From the NCBI RefSeq assembly GCF_030410485.1, contig NZ_JAUHHC010000005.1:62001-126000 (forward strand): DNA of 64,000 bases, read 5' to 3'. The notes under the pieces were generated by a model. The model was given only the letters and a program-made list of their open reading frames with translations. It had not been told where the DNA came from and did not search any database. Source of the stretch: Roseateles violae (lineage in GTDB: Bacteria; Pseudomonadota; Gammaproteobacteria; Burkholderiales; Burkholderiaceae_C). The position numbers and the translations under genes are program-made. Positions 44,915 through 53,403 of the stretch are shown in pieces; the first letter of the stretch is position 1, and every line of letters starts with the position of its first letter.

Positions 44915-45979
44915 TCAGTGCGGGAACGGCCACAGGCGCAGCTTCTCCTTGGCCGTGGCCCACAGCCGCGCCAGGCCATGCGGCTCGACGATCAGGAAGA
45001 ACACGATCAGCGCACCGAAGATCATCGTCGTCAGATGCGAGGCGGTGGCCGTCGAGATCGGGATGCCGAACCACAGCGGGATCTGGTCGAGCAGGATGGG
45101 CAGCAGCACGATGAAGGCCGCGCCGAGGAAGCCGCCCATGATGGAGCCGAGGCCGCCGATGATGACCATGAACAGCAGCTGGAAGCTGCGGTCGATATTG
45201 AAGGCCGCCGGCTCCCAGGCACCCAGATGGATGAAGCCCCACAGCGCGCCCGCCACGCCGACGATGAAGGCGCTGACGGCAAAGGCGGTCAGCTTGGCAT
45301 AGACGGGCCGGATGCCGATCACGGCCGCGGCCACGTCCATGTCCCGCATCGCCATCCATTCGCGGCCGATGGCCGAGCGCACCAGGTTCTTGGCCAGCAG
45401 CGCGAAGACGGTGACAAAGCCCAGGCAGAACAAGTATTTGGCCGCCGGGCTCTCGATCGGCATGCCGAACACGTTCAGGCCGGCCACGCTAACCGAACCG
45501 GAGTCCGAGTTGTTCGTCACCCATTTCAGACGCAGCGCCGCCCAGTCGACGAAGAACTGCGCGGCCAGGGTCGCCACCGCCAGGTAGAGGCCCTTGATAC
45601 GCAGCGAGGGAATGCCGAACAGCACGCCGACGACGGTCGAGCAGGCGCCGCCCAGCAAGAGCGAGACGATCAGCGGCATGCCCTCGACGCGCACCTGGAA
45701 GTTGTAGGCCGCATAGGCGCCGACGGCCATGAAAGCGCCGGTGCCCAGCGAGATCTGGCCGCAGTAGCCGACCAGGATGTTCAGGCCCAGGGCGGCCAGC
45801 GAAAGGATCAGGAAGGGGATCAGGATCGCGCGGAACAGGTATTCCGGTGCGCTCAGCGGCACCAGCACGAAGGCGATCAGGAGCAGCGCGATGATGGCGA
45901 TGCGGTCCTGGCGGATCGGGAAGATCTGCTGATCGGCGCGGTAGCTGGCCTTGAACTGGCCGTTCTCTCTGTAAAGCAT
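44915..45979 (-). CDS. Branched-chain-type ABC transporter permease (LivM family)
   Basis: A 354-residue inner-membrane permease with about ten hydrophobic segments. ALGLNILVGYCGQISLGTGAF and REWMAMRDMDVAAAVIGI (an EAA-like loop contacting the ATPases) are LivM hallmarks; VVIGGLGSIMGGFLGAAF is near the C-terminus. It pairs with the LivH protein, whose stop is 3 bp upstream. An N-terminal extension of about 25 hydrophilic residues precedes the first helix. Confidence 0.95.
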   Translation of the reverse strand: MLYRENGQFKASYRADQQIFPIRQDRIAIIALLLIAFVLVPLSAPEYLFRAILIPFLILSLAALGLNILVGYCGQISLGTGAFMAVGAYAAYNFQVRVEGMPLIVSLLLGGACSTVVGVLFGIPSLRIKGLYLAVATLAAQFFVDWAALRLKWVTNNSDSGSVSVAGLNVFGMPIESPAAKYLFCLGFVTVFALLAKNLVRSAIGREWMAMRDMDVAAAVIGIRPVYAKLTAFAVSAFIVGVAGALWGFIHLGAWEPAAFNIDRSFQLLFMVIIGGLGSIMGGFLGAAFIVLLPILLDQIPLWFGIPISTATASHLTTMIFGALIVFFLIVEPHGLARLWATAKEKLRLWPFPH

Positions 45980-45982
45980 GGC

Positions 45983-46912
45983 TCAGACCCGATCAATGAT
46001 TTTTTCCCCGAACAAGCCTTGGGGCCTGACGAGAAGGAACAGCAAGGCCAGCACATAGGCAAACCAGATCTCGATGCCGCCGCCCAGCGTCGGGCCGATA
46101 TAGATCTCGCTCAGCTTCTCGCCGACGCCGATGATGAGCCCGCCGATGATGGCGCCGGGCACCGAGGTGAGGCCGCCGAGGATCACGACCGGCAAGGCCT
46201 TCAGGGCGACCAGCGAGAGCGAGAACTGCACGCCCAGCTTCGATCCCCAGATGATGCCGGCGACCAGGGCGACGAAGCCGGCCACACTCCAGACGATCAC
46301 CCAGATCGTCGACAGCGGGATGCCGATCGACTGCGCGGCCTGGTGATCGTCGGCGACCGCGCGCAGCGCCCGCCCGGTGGCCGTCTTCTGGAAGAACAGG
46401 GCCAGGAGCGCCACCAGCAGCGCGGCGATCAGCGCGGCGTAGAGATCCTCCTTGCTGACCAGCAGCCCGCCCTGGAACAGCGACTCGCCGATCAGCACCG
46501 GATCCTTGGGCATGCCGACATCGATCTTGTAGATGTCGTTGCCGAACAGGGTCTGGCCCAGGCCATCGAGGAAATAGGTGATGCCCAAGGTCGCCATCAA
46601 CAGCGTGATGCCCTCCTGGTTGACCAGCCGGCTCAGCGCCAGCTTCTCGATCAGCCAGGCGATGACGACCATCACCAGCATCGCCAGCACGAAGGCCGCC
46701 AGATTGGCCAGCAGCGGGCTCTGCACGCCGGTCCATTGCGGGATCCATTCGGCGAAGCGCGCCATCGCCAGCGCGGCAAACAGCACCATCGCGCCCTGCG
46801 CGAAATTGAACACGCCGCTGGCCTTGTAGATCAGCACGAAGCCCAGCGCGATCAGCGAATAGAGCATGCCGGCCATCAGGCCACCGATCAATGTCTCGAG
46901 GAAGAAACCCAT
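45983..46912 (-). CDS. Branched-chain-type ABC transporter permease (LivH family)
   Basis: A 309-residue inner-membrane permease with about eight helices. ETLIGGLMAGMLYSLIALG at the start and GRALRAVADDHQAAQSIGI (EAA-like loop) are diagnostic of LivH, with VVILGGLTSVPGAIIGGLII near the C-terminus. Start ATG 46912 (MGFFLETLIGG) is preferred over a 12-residue longer form. It lies 10 bp after livG. Confidence 0.95.
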   Translation of the reverse strand: MGFFLETLIGGLMAGMLYSLIALGFVLIYKASGVFNFAQGAMVLFAALAMARFAEWIPQWTGVQSPLLANLAAFVLAMLVMVVIAWLIEKLALSRLVNQEGITLLMATLGITYFLDGLGQTLFGNDIYKIDVGMPKDPVLIGESLFQGGLLVSKEDLYAALIAALLVALLALFFQKTATGRALRAVADDHQAAQSIGIPLSTIWVIVWSVAGFVALVAGIIWGSKLGVQFSLSLVALKALPVVILGGLTSVPGAIIGGLIIGVGEKLSEIYIGPTLGGGIEIWFAYVLALLFLLVRPQGLFGEKIIDRV

Positions 46913-46922
46913 GCTGCGGTCC

Positions 46923-47708
46923 TCAGTGCGATGTGCCGAGGTAGGCACGGATCACGTCTTCGTTGCTGCGCACCTCGTCCGGTGCGCCGTCACCGATCTT
47001 CTTGCCGTAGTCGAGCACGACAACGCGGTCGCTGATGTCCATCACCACGCCCATATCGTGCTCGATCAGCACGATGGTGGTGCCGAACTCGTCGTTGACA
47101 TCGAGAATGAAGCGGCACATGTCCTGCTTCTCCTCGACATTCATGCCGGCCATTGGCTCGTCGAGCAGCAGCACCTGTGGCTCCATCGCCAGCGCGCGGC
47201 CGAGATCGACGCGCTTCTGCAGGCCGTAGGGCAGCCGTCCGACCGGCGTCTTGCGGTAGGCCTGGATCTCGAGGAAGTCGATGATGCGCTCGACCGTCTC
47301 GCGCTGGGCGATCTCCTCGCGCTCGGCCGGGCCCCAGCGCAGGGCCTGCAGGAAGAGATTGCTCTTCATGCGCAGATTGCGGCCGGTCATGATGTTGTCC
47401 AGCACGCTCATGCCCTTGAACAGGGCCAGGTTCTGGAAGGTGCGCGCGACGCCCATCTCGGCGACCTGGCGCGAGTTCATGTGCTTGAAGGTCTGGCCGC
47501 GGAAGGTGATCTGGCCCTGCTGCGGCTGGTAGACGCCGTTGATGCAGTTCAGCATCGAGCTCTTGCCCGCGCCATTGGGTCCGATGATCGCGCGGATCTC
47601 GTGCTCGCGGACATTGAAGGAAATGTCGGTCAGCGCCTTGACGCCGCCGAAGCTCAGCGAGATGTTGGCGACGTCGAGAATGACCTCGCCGATCTTCTTG
47701 TTCGACAT
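46923..47708 (-). CDS. Branched-chain-type ABC transporter ATPase (LivG family)
   Basis: A 261-residue ATPase. Walker A is GPNGAGKSSM, the Q-loop region reads ARTFQNLALFKGMSVLDN, and Walker B is VLLLDEPMAGMNVEEK, typical of LivG. The signature motif region reads LPYGLQKRVDLGRAL, with Tyr-Gly-Leu replacing the usual SGG. Its ATG shares a base with the ligase stop codon (TGATG), giving translational coupling. Confidence 0.95.
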   Translation of the reverse strand: MSNKKIGEVILDVANISLSFGGVKALTDISFNVREHEIRAIIGPNGAGKSSMLNCINGVYQPQQGQITFRGQTFKHMNSRQVAEMGVARTFQNLALFKGMSVLDNIMTGRNLRMKSNLFLQALRWGPAEREEIAQRETVERIIDFLEIQAYRKTPVGRLPYGLQKRVDLGRALAMEPQVLLLDEPMAGMNVEEKQDMCRFILDVNDEFGTTIVLIEHDMGVVMDISDRVVVLDYGKKIGDGAPDEVRSNEDVIRAYLGTSH

Positions 47709-49663
47709 CAGGCGGCCCTCTTCACTGCAGGGAAGGTCTTCACATCGACGATCTTCAGATCGGCCGCCACGCTGCCCGTGCGGCCGTCCTCGAACTTGAC
47801 CGCGGTCTCGATGAACTGCGAGGCGCGGCCGGCGTAGAGCGCCTCGATCAGCACGCCGTACTTGTCGGCGATCGCGCCGCGGCGGACCTTGCGGGTGCGG
47901 GTCAGCTCGCCGTCGTCGGCGTCCAGCTCCTTGTGCAGCACCAGGAAGCGGCTGATCTGGCTGCCGGCCAGCAGCTCGTCCTGGGCCAGATCGGCATTGA
48001 CCTTCTCCACGCAGTCGCGGATCAGCTCGTAGACCTCGGGCTTGCCGGCCAGATCGGTGTAGCCGGCATAGGGCAGGTTGCGCCGCTCGGCCCAGTTGCC
48101 GACCGCCTCGAAATCGATGTTGACGAAGGCGCAGACGCGGTCCTTCTTGTCGCCGAAGGCCACCGCCTCCTTGATATGGGCGAAGAACTTCAGCTTGTTC
48201 TCCACATACTTGGGCGCGAACATCGCGCCGTCGTTGGGGCCGCCGACGATGCGGCCGACGTCCTTGGCGCGGTCGATGATCTTCAGATGGCCGCCGGCAT
48301 CGATGAAGCCGGCATCGCCGGTGTGGTACCAGCCATCGGCCGTCAGCGCCTCGGCCGTCGCCGCCTCGTTCTTGTAATAGCCCTTCAGCAGCCCCGGCGA
48401 GCGCACCAGGATCTCGCCGCTGTCGGCCAGCTTGATCTCGACGCCCTCGATCGGCACGCCAACGGTGTCCGAGCGCGCCTCGTTGTCCGGCTGCAGGCAG
48501 ACGAAGACGGCGGTCTCGGTCGAGCCGTAGAGCTGCTTCAGATTGATGCCGATCGAGCGGTAGAAGCTGAACAGATCGGGGCCGATCGCCTCGCCGGCCG
48601 TGTAGGCCACGCGCACGCGCGACAGGCCCAGGGTGTTGCGCAGCGGCCCGTAGATCAGCGCATTGCCGAGCGCGTACTTCAGCTTGTCGAGGGCAGCGAC
48701 CGGCTTGCCGTCCATCAGCGCCGGGCCGACGCGCCGCGCCAGCGTCATGCAGCGGGCGAACAGCCAGCGCTTGAAGCGGCCTGCGTCCTCCATGCGGATC
48801 ATCACGCTGGTCAGCAGGCCCTCGAAGACGCGTGGCGGCGCGAAGTAATAGGTCGGCCCGATCTCCTTCAGGTCGATGGAGACGGTGCTGGCCGACTCGG
48901 GACAGTTGACGACATAGCCGCAGGCCAGCCACTGCGCATAGCTGAAGATGTTCTGGCCGACCCAGGCCGGCGGCAGATAGGCGAGCACCTCCTCGTCGCT
49001 GGTCAGCCTGTCGAAGCGGGCGCCGGCCTGGGCGCGGTCGATCAGGGTTGCATGGGTGTGGACGACGCCCTTGGGGTTGCCGGTCGTGCCCGAGGTGAAG
49101 AACATCGCGGCCACATCGCCGCTTGCGCCGGCCTCGACCTGGGCCTCGAAGAAGCCAGGGTGCGCCTCGGCGTGCCGGCGGCCGCGCGCCAGCAGATCGT
49201 CGAGCGAGGCAAGACCCGGCTCCGCGTAATTGCGCAGGCCGCGCGGATCGTCGAACCAGATGTGGGCGAGCTGCGGGCATTGCTCGCGGATCTCCAGCAT
49301 CTTGTCGACCTGCTCCTGGTCCTCGACGACGGCGAAGGCCACCTCGGCGTTGTTGACCGGGAAGACGAACTCGGCCGCCACCGCGTCCTGGTACAGCGGC
49401 ACCGGAATCGCGCCCAGCGACTGTGCCGCCAGCATCGTCGCCGCCAGCCGCGGCCGGTTCTCGCCGACGACGATCAGGTGCTGGCCGCGCGCGAGGCCCG
49501 CATCGGCCAGGCCCTGGGCCAGCTCGCGCACCAGGGCGGCCAGCTGCGCCCACGAGAGCGTCTGCCAGATGCCGTATTCCTTCTCGCGCAGCGCCGGCGC
49601 GTTCGGGCGCTCGGCCGCATGGGCCAGCAAGAGCCGCGGGAATGTCGTTGTCGTCGTCGCCAC
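47708..49663 (-). CDS. Long-chain-type AMP-dependent acyl-CoA ligase
   Basis: A 651-residue member of the adenylate-forming superfamily, the length of long-chain fatty acyl-CoA synthetases. The phosphate-binding P-loop-like motif is FFTSGTTGNPKGVVHTH; YGSTETAVFVCLQ holds the adenine site, and GWYHTGDAGFIDAGGHLKII is the conserved hinge region. It is the first gene of the minus-strand operon with the Liv-like importer. A Crp/Fnr-type gene diverges from it, with a dyad operator candidate between them. Substrate chain type cannot be read from sequence. Confidence 0.95.
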   Translation of the reverse strand: MATTTTTFPRLLLAHAAERPNAPALREKEYGIWQTLSWAQLAALVRELAQGLADAGLARGQHLIVVGENRPRLAATMLAAQSLGAIPVPLYQDAVAAEFVFPVNNAEVAFAVVEDQEQVDKMLEIREQCPQLAHIWFDDPRGLRNYAEPGLASLDDLLARGRRHAEAHPGFFEAQVEAGASGDVAAMFFTSGTTGNPKGVVHTHATLIDRAQAGARFDRLTSDEEVLAYLPPAWVGQNIFSYAQWLACGYVVNCPESASTVSIDLKEIGPTYYFAPPRVFEGLLTSVMIRMEDAGRFKRWLFARCMTLARRVGPALMDGKPVAALDKLKYALGNALIYGPLRNTLGLSRVRVAYTAGEAIGPDLFSFYRSIGINLKQLYGSTETAVFVCLQPDNEARSDTVGVPIEGVEIKLADSGEILVRSPGLLKGYYKNEAATAEALTADGWYHTGDAGFIDAGGHLKIIDRAKDVGRIVGGPNDGAMFAPKYVENKLKFFAHIKEAVAFGDKKDRVCAFVNIDFEAVGNWAERRNLPYAGYTDLAGKPEVYELIRDCVEKVNADLAQDELLAGSQISRFLVLHKELDADDGELTRTRKVRRGAIADKYGVLIEALYAGRASQFIETAVKFEDGRTGSVAADLKIVDVKTFPAVKRAA

Positions 49664-49753
49664 TGCTGTCTCCTGGTCGGTGCACCGTCGCCCCGATGAG
49701 GGGCGCGAGCCGCCTCGATGCAGTGCAATGCTAGGCGGGACTTTGACGCCATG

Positions 49754-49771
49754 TTGTCAATGCAACGACAA
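49754..49771. promoter_or_regulatory. Candidate operator TTGTC-N8-GACAA
   Basis: A perfect inverted repeat of TTGTC (49754-49758) and GACAA (49767-49771) with an 8-nt spacer, in the 196-bp gap between the ligase operon and the divergent Crp/Fnr gene. Symmetry and position suit a dimeric regulator; the binding protein is not known. Confidence 0.4.
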
Positions 49772-49859
49772 TCCTAGGGACTTCCCGGGGGAGCGCTTTC
49801 CCGTATACCGCCGCGCAGCGCTTGTCAGCCTCGCTTCTGCTGGCGGTAATGGGGTCCCG

Positions 49860-50648
49860 ATGAATGCCAACCACGACGTCGCCAGCGCCACCCCACCGCC
49901 GCCGCTGCGCCAGCGCGCCCGTGCGCCGACGCAGCAGGAGCTGGACGCCATTCCCTGGCTGGCCATCCTGGAGCCGGCCCAGCGTGCCCATGCGATCGCG
50001 CAGTTGCAGGTGGCCGAGGCCGAGGTCGGCGAGCGCGTCTGCCGCATCGGCCGGCCGGCCAATTACTGGTTCGGCGTCATCGACGGCCTCTTGAAGATGA
50101 GCAACGACGATTCGTCCGGCCCGGCGATCACCTTCACCGGCGTGCCGCCCGGCGGCTGGTTCGGCGAGGGCACCCTGCTCAAGCGCGAGGCCTACCGCTA
50201 CAACATCCAGGCCCTGCGCCGCTCCATCGTCGCCGGTCTGCCGCTGGAGACCTTCCACGGCCTCTTGCAGCACAGCATCGCCTTCAACCGCTTCATGCTG
50301 AATCAGCTGAACGAGCGGCTGGGCCAGTTCATCGCCGCGCGCGAGATCGACCGCATCTCCGATCCGGACATGAAGGTCGCGCGCAATCTGGCCGCGCTGT
50401 TCCATCCGCAGCTGTATCCAGGGGTCGGCAGCCTGCTGCGCATCACCCAGCAGGAGCTCGGCTATCTGGTCGGCCTCTCGCGCCAGCGCGTCAACCAGGC
50501 GCTGAACACGCTGGCGCTGCACAAGCTGATCAGCATCGAGTACGGCGGCCTGCGCGTGCTCGATCTGCAGGGTCTGCGGCGCTTCCCGCAGCCGCTGGGC
50601 GAGCCCCAGCCGCAACAGCAGCCACAGCAGCAGCAACCGCTGCGCTGA
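49860..50648 (+). CDS. Crp/Fnr family transcriptional regulator
   Basis: A 262-residue regulator. The cyclic-nucleotide-binding-like beta roll covers about residues 30-150 (RVCRIGRPANYWFGVIDGLL, PPGGWFGEGTLLKREAYR), then a dimer helix and a winged helix-turn-helix (RITQQELGYLVGLSRQRVNQ). It has only one Cys, so it is not an oxygen-sensing [4Fe-4S] FNR. The C-terminus is a Gln/Pro tract. ATG 49860 follows no strong ribosome-binding site. It diverges from the Liv/ligase operon, which it may regulate. Confidence 0.92.
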   Translation: MNANHDVASATPPPPLRQRARAPTQQELDAIPWLAILEPAQRAHAIAQLQVAEAEVGERVCRIGRPANYWFGVIDGLLKMSNDDSSGPAITFTGVPPGGWFGEGTLLKREAYRYNIQALRRSIVAGLPLETFHGLLQHSIAFNRFMLNQLNERLGQFIAAREIDRISDPDMKVARNLAALFHPQLYPGVGSLLRITQQELGYLVGLSRQRVNQALNTLALHKLISIEYGGLRVLDLQGLRRFPQPLGEPQPQQQPQQQQPLR

Positions 50649-50758
50649 GTCCCACCCCTCATTCGCGGGGGGCGGATCTCAACCCCGATTGGCCGGCCGC
50701 CGGCCGCATGCTAGCTTGCGCCTGTTTGTTTCATCCCTCATCCACCGAGCAGGCCGCC

Positions 50759-51766
50759 ATGAAACTCCAAGCGCTTCGTTTGATCCTGGGTGTCTCGACG
50801 ATCGCTGCGGCTCTGCTGGCCGGCCCCGCCCAGGCGGTCAGCTACAGCAGCCTCTACGTCTTCGGCGACAGCCTCTCGGACAGCGGCAACAACTACATCC
50901 TCGGCGCCTACGACCCGACCCAGGTGATCAGCGGCAATCTGTACGTGCCCTCGAACACCTACAACAAGGGCAGCAACGCCTTCGGCACCTACAGCAACGG
51001 CCCGACCTGGGCCACGGACTTCGCCGCGGCGGCGGGCCTGTCCGCCCTGCCCTCCTTGGCGGGCGGCACGAACTACGCCTCCGGCGGCGCCCGCACCAGC
51101 GGCCCCGGCGGCGCCTTCAGCCTCAGCGACCAGGTCGGCATGTTCCTCGGCAAAGTCGGCGGCAGCGCGCCCGGCGACGCACTCTATGTGCTGGCCGGTG
51201 GCGGCAACAATGCGCGCGCGGCGGCCGAAGCGCTGTCGGTGCCGGGCCTGAGCTTCGCCCAGCAGGTCAGCATCATTGCCGCCAACGCCAGCCAGTACGC
51301 GACCGACATCGGCAATATGGTCGACAGCCTGCAGGCCGCCGGCGCCCAGCACATCATCGTCTGGAACACGCCCAATCTCGGCGCCTCGCCCTTCGCCAAT
51401 GCGGTCGGCGCCCAGGGCATTAGCACGCTGCTGGCGACGACGATGAACGATGCGCTGGCCTACCGGCTCAAGAGCGAAAGCGGCGTGACGGCCTTCGACA
51501 TCTTCGGCATGCTCTCGCAGACGATCGCCAACCCGGCCGCCTATGGCATCACCGACGTCAGCCATGCCTGCGGCGCGGCGATCAATGCCTGCAACCCGGC
51601 CAGCGCGCTGTTCTGGGACGGCATCCATCCGACCGCCAAGGCCCACCAACTGATCGCCGATGCAATGCTGGTCACCGCCGCCGTGCCGGAGCCGGAAAGC
51701 TATGCGCTGATGGGCCTGGGCCTGCTGGTGGTCGGCGCGGTGGCGCGCCGGCGCCGGGCCGGCTGA
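50759..51766 (+). CDS. PEP-CTERM GDSL/SGNH esterase
   Basis: A 335-residue exported GDSL-family hydrolase. After the signal peptide (LRLILGVSTIAAALLAGPAQ), block I YVFGDSLSDSGNNY carries the nucleophile Ser; the Gly and Asn of blocks II/III appear as GGTNYASGGARTSG and LAGGGNNARAA, and block V WDGIHPTAKAHQLI supplies Asp and His. The C-terminus is a PEP-CTERM tag (VPEPESYALMGLGLLVVG, then RRRRAG). It probably acts as a surface esterase on extracellular polymer or lipid. It is separate from the other PEP-CTERM hydrolase and only distantly like it. Confidence 0.95.
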   Translation: MKLQALRLILGVSTIAAALLAGPAQAVSYSSLYVFGDSLSDSGNNYILGAYDPTQVISGNLYVPSNTYNKGSNAFGTYSNGPTWATDFAAAAGLSALPSLAGGTNYASGGARTSGPGGAFSLSDQVGMFLGKVGGSAPGDALYVLAGGGNNARAAAEALSVPGLSFAQQVSIIAANASQYATDIGNMVDSLQAAGAQHIIVWNTPNLGASPFANAVGAQGISTLLATTMNDALAYRLKSESGVTAFDIFGMLSQTIANPAAYGITDVSHACGAAINACNPASALFWDGIHPTAKAHQLIADAMLVTAAVPEPESYALMGLGLLVVGAVARRRRAG

Positions 51767-51790
51767 GCAAGCCAGCCGCAAGCGATCGAG

Positions 51791-51813
51791 GCCCCGCCGA
51801 TGCGGGGCTTTTT
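51791..51813 (+). terminator. Rho-independent terminator after GDSL esterase
   Basis: A perfect 7-bp stem (51791-51797 with 51802-51808) and CGAT loop, followed by five T residues, ending just before the stop codon of the convergent GNAT gene. Confidence 0.9.
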
Positions 51814-51817
51814 CGTT

Positions 51818-52420
51818 TCAGGCGCCGAAGGGCGTCGGTGCCGGCGGCACCCGCGGCAGGCCGGCGAAGCGGGCGGCCGTCAGCTCGTAGACCAGGCTGG
51901 GCGCCTGGCCCGGCACATCGGCCAGCGAACTCTTCAGCAGCATGCCGATGCGCTCCAGCGTCTTGCGCGAGGGCGTGTTGGCCGGCAGCACGACCGCCAG
52001 CACGCTGGGCGCGTGCAGGCTCGCGAAGGCCAGTTCCAGCGCCTGCTGCGCCATCTCGGAGGCCAGGCCCTGGCCCCAGTGCTGCGGCAGGAAGCGGAAG
52101 TACAGATGCAGGCCGGCGATGCCGCCCAGGCTGCGCTGCATCACGCCGCCGAAGCCGATCAGCTGCTCGGGCTGCTCACGCCGGGCGATCGCCCAGTAGC
52201 CGAAGCCACGCGCCTGCCAATGCGCCAGCCAGCCCTGCAGCAGCGCCGCGGCCGCCTCGCGCGAGGCGAGCGGGCCGCTGGGGCTGAAACGGTTGGCGAT
52301 CGGATCGGCCTGCAACTCGAACACCGCATCCAGATCGCCGGCCTGCGGGGCCCGCAGCAACAGGCGCGCGGTCTCCAGCTGCGCCGGAAAAGCGGGGACG
52401 GAAAACTCGCTCAAGGCCAT
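51818..52420 (-). CDS. GNAT N-acetyltransferase (RimJ/RimL-like)
   Basis: A 200-residue acetyltransferase. LETARLLLRAPQAGDLDAVF starts the domain, GFGYWAIARREQPEQLIGFG is the beta strands before the acetyl-CoA site, and HWGQGLASEMAQQALELAF is the Q/RxxGxG/A loop (here QGLASE). ANTPSRKTLERIGM is the typical late helix. Members acetylate protein N-termini or small amines. It is convergent with the GDSL esterase gene and upstream of the imu operon on the opposite strand. Confidence 0.93.
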   Translation of the reverse strand: MALSEFSVPAFPAQLETARLLLRAPQAGDLDAVFELQADPIANRFSPSGPLASREAAAALLQGWLAHWQARGFGYWAIARREQPEQLIGFGGVMQRSLGGIAGLHLYFRFLPQHWGQGLASEMAQQALELAFASLHAPSVLAVVLPANTPSRKTLERIGMLLKSSLADVPGQAPSLVYELTAARFAGLPRVPPAPTPFGA

Positions 52421-52597
52421 GAATCGATGAGGCTGGGTGATCGCTGAAGACTGGTGTAAACCCTAATTCTGGACCTTAAAGCGCGGCCGGGTCTTTCGTA
52501 AGCCCTTATTCGGGTGGTCGGCGTGGAGTCCGCACGAAAAGGCGCGCGACCGAGCCGGCTTTTCGGCCCGCGCTTGCGCCCGAGCTGCCCGGCCATA

Positions 52598-52617
52598 TAC
52601 TGTATGTTCATACAGGT
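52598..52617 (+). promoter_or_regulatory. LexA (SOS) box of imuA-imuB-dnaE2
   Basis: CTGT at 52600-52603 and ACAG at 52612-52615 flank an AT-rich 8-nt centre, fitting the CTGT-N8-ACAG LexA consensus. It ends 8 nt before the imuA ATG, so repressor binding would cover the transcription start and translation signals. Confidence 0.9.
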
Positions 52618-52623
52618 TTTCAG

Positions 52624-53403
52624 ATGCACGCGACCGAATCCGCCCTCCCCGCGCCCGAAACGCTGCACGCCCAGCTCTGGCGCGCCAGCAGCCTGGGTGC
52701 CTGCAGCAGCCCCTGCCTGCCCAGCGGCTTTGCGGCGCTGGATGCCGAGCTGCCCGGTGGCGGCTGGCCGACCCGCGGCCTCGTCGAGATCATCAGCCCC
52801 CAGCATGCGGTGCTCGAATGGCGCTTGCTGGCGCCGCTGCTGAGCGGTCTGTGCGGGGGCGCTACGAGCGGGCGGCAAGCGGCGGCCCGCCGCCCGGTGC
52901 TGCTGATCAATCCGCCACTGACCCCGCACCTGCCCGGCCTGCAGGCCTGCGGCCTGTCGCCGCAGCAGCTGATCTGGATCGCCGCCGACGCGCCCCAGCA
53001 GCAGCTGTGGGCGACCGAGCAGGCGATCAAGTCGAACGCGGCCGCGGCCATCCTGGCCTGGCTGCCGCAGGCGCGGCCCGAGCAGATCCGCCGCCTGCAG
53101 GCCGGCGCCCTCGCCTCGGACGCGCCGATCTTCCTGTTCCGGCCCTGGGCGGTGCAGCAGCAATCGTCGGCCGCGCCGCTGCGCCTCTTGCTGACGCCCG
53201 GCGCCGGCTGGAGCCTCGATGTGCGCATCCTGAAGCGCCGGGGGCCGGCCTGCGAGGGCTGGCTGAGCCTGCCCTCGGTGCCGGCCGAGCTGGCCCCCAT
53301 CCTGACGCCGCGCATGCTGGCCGCCGGCGAGCCGCCCGCGCCAATTCCGCAGCCACTGCATGTACTGGCTCGCCCTGCTTCCGCAAGCGTCGGACAGCGC
53401 TGA
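52624..53403 (+). CDS. imuA: Translesion synthesis-associated protein ImuA
   Basis: A 259-residue RecA/SulA-like accessory of the mutasome that pairs with ImuB and DnaE2 in damage-induced mutagenesis. The family signature SGFAALDAELPGGGWPTRGL is at about residues 37-56. No full Walker A is present, as usual for ImuA. It starts at ATG 52624 just behind a LexA box and overlaps imuB by 44 bp. ImuA is thought to guide the complex by binding ImuB and RecA. Confidence 0.95.
   Translation: MHATESALPAPETLHAQLWRASSLGACSSPCLPSGFAALDAELPGGGWPTRGLVEIISPQHAVLEWRLLAPLLSGLCGGATSGRQAAARRPVLLINPPLTPHLPGLQACGLSPQQLIWIAADAPQQQLWATEQAIKSNAAAAILAWLPQARPEQIRRLQAGALASDAPIFLFRPWAVQQQSSAAPLRLLLTPGAGWSLDVRILKRRGPACEGWLSLPSVPAELAPILTPRMLAAGEPPAPIPQPLHVLARPASASVGQR

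Noticed and set aside
44849-47035. Long plus-strand open frame opposite the LivM and LivH genes
   Set aside because: Same kind of antisense frame; real genes on the minus strand explain the sequence.
50718-50740. Possible sigma-54 type promoter (GG-N10-GC) before the GDSL PEP-CTERM gene
   Set aside because: Only the GG and GC dinucleotides fit; remaining consensus positions are poor, and the other two PEP-CTERM genes have no similar site at their start.
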